Assembly: GCA_023402175.1 (NCBI GenBank)
Contig: JAEXCN010000073.1
Span: 1 to 10,044 of the forward strand
Reading direction: 5' to 3'
Source: Pseudomonadota bacterium
GTDB taxonomy: Bacteria > Myxococcota_A > Polyangia > Polyangiales > Polyangiaceae
Length of the DNA: 10,044 nucleotides
Part shown: positions 1 to 4,096 of the stretch, in pieces
How positions within the stretch are numbered: the stretch's first letter is position 1
Layout: each line of letters begins with the position of its first letter
Program-made: the position numbers and the translations under genes
Notes under the pieces: generated by a model
Told to the model about the DNA's origin: nothing
The model's database searches: none
What the model saw: only the letters and a program-made list of their open reading frames with translations

Positions 1-1483
1 TGCCCGAGGGGTAGATCGGCGGCGGGACCGGAAGCTCGCGCCAGGCCTCCATGACGGGATCGATGAACGCCCATTGCTCCTCGACCTCGTCGCGGCGCGT
101 GAACAGCGTGGCGTCGCCGCGCATCGCATCGAGGAGGAGCCGCTCGTAGGCCTCGGGCGTGTTCGATCCGAACGCGGTGCCGTAGCGGAAGTCCATCGCG
201 ACGTCGCGAAGCACGGTGGCGTTTCCGGGCTCCTTCGTGATGAAGCGGATCGCGATGCCCTCGTCAGGCTGCACGCGGACCGACAGCACGTTCTGCGAGA
301 TGCCGCCGTCGGGAGCGTCGAAGAGGTGATGCGGCACCTTCTTGAACTGGATCGCGATCTCGGTGACCCGCCGCGGCAGTCGCTTGCCGGCTCGGACGTA
401 GAAGGGAACACCGCCCCAGCGCCAGTTGTCGACGTGGACCTTGAGCGCCACGTACGTCTCGACCTTCGAGTCCTTCGCGACGTCCGGCTCCTCGCGGTAG
501 GCGGGAACCTCTTCGCCCTTGATGAACCCGCGCCCGTACTGCCCGCGGACGACGTTGTCGCGCACCATCGAGCGCTCGAAGCGGCGGAGCGAGCGCAGGA
601 CCTTCACCTTCTCGTCGCGAACGGCGTCGGCGGCGAGCGAGATCGGGGGCTCCATCGCCGTGAGGCAGAGGAGCTGCATCGCGTGGTTCTCGACGATGTC
701 CTTCGTGATGCCCGTCTCCTCGAAGAACTTGCCGCGCCCCTCGACGCCGATCTCCTCGGCCACCGTGATCTGGACGTGGTCGACGTGCTCGCGGCTCCAG
801 AGCGGCTCGAACATGCTGTTCGCGAAGCGGAAGACGAGCAGGTTCTGCACCGTCTCCTTGCCGAGGTAGTGATCGATGCGGAAGACCTGCGACTCGGCGA
901 ACGCGCTCGCGATGCAGTCGTTCAGCTCTCGCGAGCTCTCGAGATCGTGACCGAACGGCTTCTCGATGATGATGCGCGTCCACGGACCTCCCGTCCGCTC
1001 CGCGGCGGGATCGGCGACGAGGCCGGCCTTCTTCAGGTTCGCTACGATCGTCGCGAACTCGCTCGGCGGAACGGCAAGGTAATAGAGGCGATTCTTGCGG
1101 GTGCCGCGCTCCTTTTCGAGCTCGTCGAAGTGCGCTTTGAGCTTCTCGTAGGTCGCCTCCTGTTCGAACGAGCCCTTGACGTAGCTGACGCCGCGCTCGA
1201 AGTCGGCCCACATCGCCGGATCGATCGGCTTGCGGCGCGAGTGCTGGCCGACGGCTTCTTTCATCTCGGCACGGAACTGCACGTCCGTCTTGTCGCGGCG
1301 CGCAACGCCGACGACGGCGAAGCCGGTGGGCAGCGAGCGACTGAGCGCGAGGTTGTAGATCGCAGGCATGAGCTTGCGACGGGTCAGGTCGCCCGAAGCG
1401 CCGAAGATGACGAGAGCGCACGGGTCACCCGTGCGATCCTCGATGAGCCCACGTCGAAGAGGATTGGCGGAGGTCGGCGTCAC
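1..1483 (-). CDS. zwf: Glucose-6-phosphate 1-dehydrogenase (3' end cut by window edge)
   Basis: Cytosolic enzyme that oxidises glucose 6-phosphate to 6-phosphogluconolactone and reduces NAD(P)+, the entry step of the oxidative pentose-phosphate pathway. Seen directly: the Rossmann motif GASGDLTRRKL at residues 28-38, the substrate-binding signature RIDHYLGKE at 202-210, and the general-base histidine in ENHAMQ (H267). H267 lies 62 residues after the signature histidine, the same spacing as His178 to His240 in the Leuconostoc enzyme. 494 codons are visible, ending in PPPIYPSG, which is the usual near-terminal motif, so only roughly 10-20 residues should be missing off the left edge. The start is GTG at 1483, chosen because a GAGGA ribosome site sits 9 nt upstream and the frame then yields a normal-length N-terminus. 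It lies 12 nt downstream of gnd and is almost certainly co-transcribed with it. Confidence 0.97.
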   Translation of the reverse strand, partial: MTPTSANPLRRGLIEDRTGDPCALVIFGASGDLTRRKLMPAIYNLALSRSLPTGFAVVGVARRDKTDVQFRAEMKEAVGQHSRRKPIDPAMWADFERGVSYVKGSFEQEATYEKLKAHFDELEKERGTRKNRLYYLAVPPSEFATIVANLKKAGLVADPAAERTGGPWTRIIIEKPFGHDLESSRELNDCIASAFAESQVFRIDHYLGKETVQNLLVFRFANSMFEPLWSREHVDHVQITVAEEIGVEGRGKFFEETGITKDIVENHAMQLLCLTAMEPPISLAADAVRDEKVKVLRSLRRFERSMVRDNVVRGQYGRGFIKGEEVPAYREEPDVAKDSKVETYVALKVHVDNWRWGGVPFYVRAGKRLPRRVTEIAIQFKKVPHHLFDAPDGGISQNVLSVRVQPDEGIAIRFITKEPGNATVLRDVAMDFRYGTAFGSNTPEAYERLLLDAMRGDATLFTRRDEVEEQWAFIDPVMEAWRELPVPPPIYPSG

Positions 1484-1492
1484 GATCGATCG

Positions 1493-1497
1493 TCCTC
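1493..1497 (-). promoter_or_regulatory. Ribosome binding site of zwf overlapping the gnd stop codon
   Basis: On the minus strand the sequence reads TGAGGA: the TGA stop of gnd (1498-1496) shares bases with the GAGGA Shine-Dalgarno of zwf. Nine nucleotides then separate it from GTG at 1483. This fixes the GTG start and suggests translational coupling of the two genes. Confidence 0.7.
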
Positions 1498-2392
1498 AGG
1501 CTTTCTTCACGGCATGACCACCGAACTCGTTGCGCAGCGCCGCGAGCACACGGAGGCCGAAGGCGTTCTCTTTTCGTGAGGCGAAGCGGCTGAAGAGGCT
1601 GAGTGCGATCGTCGGAACGGCCACGCCGAGGCGCACTGCCTCGTCCACGGTCCAGCGACCCTCGCCGGAGTCCGCCACGTACGCCTTCAGATTCTGGAGC
1701 TCCGGATCCCTCGCGAACGCGAGCTCGGCGAGCTCGCAGAGCCACGAGCGAACGACGCTGCCGTTGTTCCAGACGTGCGTCACCTTACGGAGATCGAACT
1801 TGTACTCGCTCTCCTTCAGGAGCTCGAAGCCTTCCGCGTACGCCTGCATCATCGCGTACTCGACGCCGTTGTGGACCATCTTCACGTAGTGACCTGCGCC
1901 CGCGGGCCCGAAATAATCGAGGCCGTCCTTCACCGCGAGCGTCGTCAGTATCGGCAAGACGTGGTCGTACGCCGTCCGGTCGCCGCCGACCATGAGGCAG
2001 TAGCCGACCTCGAGGCCCCAGACGCCGCCGGAGGTTCCCGCGTCGAGGAAACGGATCTTTTTCGCGGCGAGCTCCTTCGAGTGACGGATCGAGTCCTTGT
2101 AGTTCGAGTTGCCTCCGTCGATGACGATGTCGTCCGCAGAGAGCAGCTTCGCGAGCTCCTCGATCGTGCTCTCGGTGGGCGCGCCGTGCGGGACCATCAC
2201 CCAGACGGTGCGCGGCGCGCTGAGCTTCGCGACGAGGTCCCCGAGCGACGTTGCGCCGATCAGCCCGTCCTTCGCGAGCGTGTCGACGACCGCAGGGTCG
2301 CGGTCCCACCCAACGACCTCGTGGCCCCCGCCGAGGAGCCGCTTCGCCATGTTGCCCCCCATCTTGCCCAGTCCAATGATCGCGATCTGCAT
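1496..2392 (-). CDS. gnd: 6-phosphogluconate dehydrogenase, decarboxylating, short form
   Basis: Oxidatively decarboxylates 6-phosphogluconate to ribulose 5-phosphate in the cytosol, the third step of the oxidative pentose-phosphate pathway. The 298-aa length matches the short (GndA/YqeC-type) family rather than the roughly 470-aa E. coli type. Seen: Rossmann motif GLGKMGGNMAKRL at 7-19; DGGNSNYKDS at 92-101; SGGVWGLEVGYCLMVGG at 121-137; and the catalytic segment HYVKMVHNGVEY at 168-179, with K171, N175 and E178 matching sheep K183, N187 and E190. DSGEGRWTV at 241-249 is typical of the short form. The dinucleotide site reads WDRDP (29-33): D30 suggests NAD+, while R31 leaves NADP+ possible. 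ATG at 2392 is chosen because beta-strand 1 begins there and GAGGA lies 7 nt upstream. It is the first gene of the gnd-zwf operon. Confidence 0.97.
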   Translation of the reverse strand: MQIAIIGLGKMGGNMAKRLLGGGHEVVGWDRDPAVVDTLAKDGLIGATSLGDLVAKLSAPRTVWVMVPHGAPTESTIEELAKLLSADDIVIDGGNSNYKDSIRHSKELAAKKIRFLDAGTSGGVWGLEVGYCLMVGGDRTAYDHVLPILTTLAVKDGLDYFGPAGAGHYVKMVHNGVEYAMMQAYAEGFELLKESEYKFDLRKVTHVWNNGSVVRSWLCELAELAFARDPELQNLKAYVADSGEGRWTVDEAVRLGVAVPTIALSLFSRFASRKENAFGLRVLAALRNEFGGHAVKKA

Positions 2393-2735
2393 CGGCTTGT
2401 CCTCGACGGCTTTGTGCCCGCCCCGCACGACGCAATGTCCGCACCCCCCGCGAACGGGGCGCCGAGGATAGGGTGTTTGAAGGTGGGATGCCCTCGAAAT
2501 CGGCTGAGCTCGCAACGCGCGGAGCGCGATCAGAACCTCTGGCGTCGAACGCCGTAGTATTGGTGACCCATCGCGCCGTCTGGAACGACTAAGGCCCCAA
2601 ACTCATCCGACGGACATGCGTTCCCTTCGCCTGCGGCAGAGTCGTCGACAGCGCTCGTCTAGAGCGTGCAGTCGTTATTTTTCGTGGACTTTTCGAACCC
2701 TTGCGCGACGAAGGCCCGTGCTTACTTTCTTGACC
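2393..2735. other. Divergent intergenic region between gnd and the 89-aa gene
   Basis: About 340 bp separate two divergently transcribed genes, so promoters for both should lie here. On the minus side I see the gnd ribosome site (GAGGA, 2404-2400) and a CCCCG-CGAA-CGGGG hairpin at 2446-2459 that would sit in the gnd leader. A TATCCT hexamer on the minus strand near 2470 lacks a convincing -35 partner. On the plus side there is a CGCTC-GTCTA-GAGCG hairpin near 2652-2666 and an AT-richer patch around 2674-2700. I found no convincing coding frame here. Readings that extend either neighbour into this DNA lack a ribosome site and family support. Confidence 0.5.
2695..2720 (+). promoter_or_regulatory. 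Weak ECF-sigma-like promoter candidate for the 89-aa gene
   Basis: GAACCC (2695-2700), 16 nt, then CGTG (2717-2720) resembles the general ECF pattern GAAC-N16/17-CGTC with one mismatch in the -10 element. Transcription would start near 2727, giving a leader of under 10 nt for ATG 2736. That would fit the absence of a Shine-Dalgarno there. In GC-rich DNA such matches arise by chance, so this is a suggestion only. Confidence 0.22.
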
Positions 2736-3005
2736 ATGCAAAACGGCGCCCAGAACGTGTCCCCGGTTTCGGGCCGCTTGCTCGGTTTCGTTCGTGTCGT
2801 GGTCGGCGGTCACGTCTGTGATCTCGCCGTCCAGGCTGTCTCGTTCGACTCGGATGGAGAGCGAATGGCAGGCGGATTCTTCGTCCACGATGGTCAGCTC
2901 GGCATCATCGTCGACGACGCCGCGCCCGCTGCGCAGGTCCAAGCTCAGATCGAAAAAGGCACCGCGGAAGCGGTCCGCCATCTCTCGAAGAAGTACCTCA
3001 ACTAA
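2736..3005 (+). CDS. Small protein of unknown function (89 aa)
   Basis: I do not recognise this family. The protein is small and probably cytosolic, with no signal peptide or membrane segment. Residues 13-60 look like a short beta-rich unit (GRLLGFVRVVVGGHVCDLAV, then GGFFVHDGQLGIIVDDAAP). It is followed by an amphipathic helix rich in Q, E, K and R (AAQVQAQIEKGTAEAVRHLSKKYLN, split between 66 and 89). A single cysteine is at residue 28. Third codon positions are GC-rich like the neighbours, which supports it being real. ATG 2736 is preferred because the frame upstream (an earlier ATG at 2616) gives arginine-rich, non-protein-like sequence. No Shine-Dalgarno precedes 2736, so either start is uncertain or the mRNA is nearly leaderless. 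It stands alone, divergent from gnd. Confidence 0.65.
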   Translation: MQNGAQNVSPVSGRLLGFVRVVVGGHVCDLAVQAVSFDSDGERMAGGFFVHDGQLGIIVDDAAPAAQVQAQIEKGTAEAVRHLSKKYLN

Positions 3006-3030
3006 AAACCCATCCGCCCGTTTCTAGATC

Positions 3031-3053
3031 GCGACCGTAAACCAGCTGGTCGC
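3031..3053 (+). terminator. Possible transcript-end hairpin after the 89-aa gene
   Basis: GCGACC (3031-3036) pairs perfectly with GGTCGC (3048-3053) across an 11-nt loop. The stem can extend through GAT/ATC with one bulged base. It lies 25 nt after the stop codon but has no U-tract, so it is not a classical rho-independent terminator. Confidence 0.3.
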
Positions 3054-3089
3054 ATCGGAACAAACAGGACGCCTCGTGCGTCTCGTCAC

Positions 3090-3116
3090 TGAAAGCGGAC
3101 GACCTCACTCGGCGTC
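3090..3116 (+). promoter_or_regulatory. ECF-sigma-like promoter candidate for the KGG protein
   Basis: TGAAAG (3090-3095) is followed after 17 nt by CGTC (3113-3116), close to the ECF pattern TGAAAC-N16-CGTC; with GAAAGC (3091-3096) as the -35 the spacer is 16 nt. A start near 3123-3125 would give a leader of about 45 nt containing the hairpin at 3130-3147 and the ribosome site at 3152-3157. Position and plausible stress control of a KGG protein make it reasonable, but it rests on short motifs. Confidence 0.3.
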
Positions 3117-3129
3117 TCGCTTTCTGGGG

Positions 3130-3157
3130 GGGACGTTCGTCCGTCCCTATCGAGGAG
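3130..3157 (+). promoter_or_regulatory. Leader hairpin followed by strong ribosome binding site
   Basis: GGGACG (3130-3135) pairs with CGTCCC (3142-3147) around a 6-nt loop. Only 4 nt later comes a strong Shine-Dalgarno GAGGAG (3152-3157), 10 nt before ATG 3168. The ribosome site itself is not in the stem. The hairpin could modulate mRNA stability or ribosome access, but that is inference. Confidence 0.45.
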
Positions 3158-3167
3158 AGTAGTAGTC

Positions 3168-3509
3168 ATGAACCCCGTGCTCGATCCCAACAACAACCCG
3201 ACGTCCGGCGGCGATGCTCCCGAGGAGCAGAAGCCTTCCGAGGCGACCGCGGAACCCCCCAAGCCCCGTCGGCCGCGCGGCTTCGCGGCCATGGATCGCG
3301 CGAAGGTGAGCGAGATCGCGAGCAAGGGTGGCAAGGCCGCCCATGCTGCCGGTACCGCGCACCAGTTCACGAGCGAGGAGGCTCGTGCCGCTGGCAAAAA
3401 GGGCGGTGTCGCCCCGCATGTCCGTCGTGGGCGTGGCCCGCGTCAGTCGACAACTGTCCCTGCCGCCGAGTCCGCTCAGGATACGTCGAAGGAAGCGAAG
3501 ACGGCCTGA
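3168..3509 (+). CDS. KGG-repeat stress-associated small protein (113 aa)
   Basis: The protein carries two copies of the KGG motif (Pfam KGG, the stress-induced bacterial acidophilic repeat of YciG/GsiB/con-10 type). Seen: RGFAAMD at 37-43, ASKGGKAAHAAGTAHQFTSE at 51-70 and EARAAGKKGG at 71-80. The family is made of small, hydrophilic, probably disordered proteins induced by general stress, starvation or desiccation; the molecular role is not settled. The N-terminal 36 residues are rich in Pro, Glu and Asn, and the C-terminal 33 are basic then acidic (HVRRGRGPR, then Ser/Thr/Glu/Lys). There is no cysteine, signal peptide or membrane segment. The start at ATG 3168 is supported by GAGGAG 10 nt upstream. 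It appears monocistronic, with an ECF-like promoter candidate at 3090-3116. Confidence 0.88.
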   Translation: MNPVLDPNNNPTSGGDAPEEQKPSEATAEPPKPRRPRGFAAMDRAKVSEIASKGGKAAHAAGTAHQFTSEEARAAGKKGGVAPHVRRGRGPRQSTTVPAAESAQDTSKEAKTA

Positions 3510-3527
3510 CCTCGTCGGGTCCGTAGC

Positions 3528-3542
3528 GAGCCTCTCTGGCTC
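3528..3542 (+). terminator. Small hairpin after the KGG gene, weak terminator candidate
   Basis: GAGCC (3528-3532) pairs with GGCTC (3538-3542) around a 5-nt loop, 18 nt after the stop codon. There is no U-tract, so termination here is doubtful and read-through into the DUF433 gene is possible. Confidence 0.2.
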
Positions 3543-3607
3543 TGATGGCGCACGAAGGTCGGCCGAAACGTTGACCTCGATGTGATTCGGAGCCAAGAGG
3601 AGGCGTG

Positions 3608-3940
3608 GTGAACGGACGCCTCCCTCCCGTTCTGGTCCATCATCCGCACGTGGAGGTGCGCGATGACCTGCTCGGCGGTAGCCCCGTCGTGCGTGGGACA
3701 CGCGTGCCTGTCCGACGTCTGTGGTCCTGGCATCGGAAGGGTGTATCCGTCGAGACCCTGGTGAAACGGTACCCGAGCCTCGGGTGGGCCAAGGTCCTTG
3801 GCGGACTGGCGTTCGCATATGACAACGAGGAGCTCATCGAAGCTGACCTCGACCGAGAGCGAGCGCTGCTCGAATCGGAGCCGGAGCGTGTGCCCGGCCG
3901 GATGGATCAGACCAGCCTTCCATTCGCCAAAAAGCCCTGA
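3608..3940 (+). CDS. DUF433 (VapB45-like antitoxin family) protein
   Basis: The protein matches the DUF433 pattern. A short N-terminal strand region leads to LGGSPVVRGTRVPVRRLW (residues 22-39), then a helix with GVSVETLVKRYPSL (45-58). The second helical unit follows, AKVLGGLAFAYDNEELIEAD (61-80). DUF433 proteins are winged-helix-like and many act as antitoxins paired with a DUF5615/VapC45-like PIN toxin. No toxin gene is present here: the next gene encodes an unrelated envelope protein, so this copy is solitary in the window. A 30-residue charged C-terminal tail (from about 81) extends beyond the core. Two adjacent GTG codons (3605 and 3608) follow AGAGGAGG (3596-3603); 3608 is chosen because the spacing from 3605 would be only 1 nt. 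A terminator follows at 3969-3993. Confidence 0.85.
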   Translation: MNGRLPPVLVHHPHVEVRDDLLGGSPVVRGTRVPVRRLWSWHRKGVSVETLVKRYPSLGWAKVLGGLAFAYDNEELIEADLDRERALLESEPERVPGRMDQTSLPFAKKP

Positions 3941-3968
3941 CGGCTCCGATTCAGTCCTGAGCGCACGG

Positions 3969-3993
3969 AGAGAGGCAAACGCGGCCTCTTTTT
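3969..3993 (+). terminator. Rho-independent terminator after the DUF433 gene
   Basis: AGAGGC (3971-3976) pairs with GCCTCT (3984-3989) across a 7-nt loop. The stem extends by a G-T and an A-T pair into the T-run TTTTT (3989-3993). It lies about 30 nt after the DUF433 stop codon and is the best terminator in the window. It isolates the 1414-aa gene from upstream transcription. Confidence 0.75.
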
Positions 3994-4010
3994 CCGAGCG
4001 CTGAGGAGTG

Positions 4011-4054
4011 AACGCCGAGCGGGCGTTGCCGACCGGACGGGTCCCGTTGGACCC
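4011..4054 (+). repeat. Two adjacent perfect inverted repeats upstream of the 1414-aa gene
   Basis: AACGCC-GAGCG-GGCGTT (4011-4027) and GGGTCC-CGTT-GGACCC (4039-4054) are perfect 6-bp stems, spaced 11 nt apart. The second ends only 4 nt before the putative -35 element at 4059. They could be operator sites, extra termination hairpins or incidental structure in GC-rich DNA. The sequences of the two are unrelated. Confidence 0.4.
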
Positions 4055-4058
4055 CGAA

Positions 4059-4084
4059 TGAAACTTTTGCCTCTGCCGTGCGTC
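4059..4084 (+). promoter_or_regulatory. ECF-sigma-like promoter for the 1414-aa gene
   Basis: TGAAAC (4059-4064), exactly 16 nt, then CGTC (4081-4084) is a full match to the SigW-class ECF pattern TGAAAC-N16-CGT(C). Transcription would begin near 4091, so ATG 4097 would have a leader of only a few bases. That fits the lack of a Shine-Dalgarno before it. Which sigma factor would act is unknown; none is encoded in the window. Confidence 0.45.
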
Positions 4085-4096
4085 CGATGACCGATC

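Noticed and set aside
74..1579. Long plus-strand open frame antisense to zwf
   Set aside because: Translation is rich in Arg, Asp and Val with no family motifs; it mirrors the codon bias of zwf, which has full catalytic signatures on the other strand.
2440..2480. Sigma-70 promoter for gnd around TATCCT on the minus strand
   Set aside because: No acceptable -35 hexamer is found 16-18 nt upstream of it, so it is not reported as a promoter.
2393..2515. N-terminal extension of gnd by 41 codons from an upstream ATG
   Set aside because: The 6-phosphogluconate dehydrogenase fold starts at MQIAIIGLGKMG and a ribosome site lies 7 nt before ATG 2392; the extension has no family counterpart.
1775..2557. 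Plus-strand open frame antisense to gnd
   Set aside because: It covers the gnd coding region and its leader; low-complexity charged translation, no start signal, and gnd is unmistakable on the minus strand.
2616..2735. Earlier ATG for the 89-aa gene giving 129 aa
   Set aside because: The extra residues are arginine and serine-rich and look like translated non-coding DNA; no ribosome site precedes 2616.
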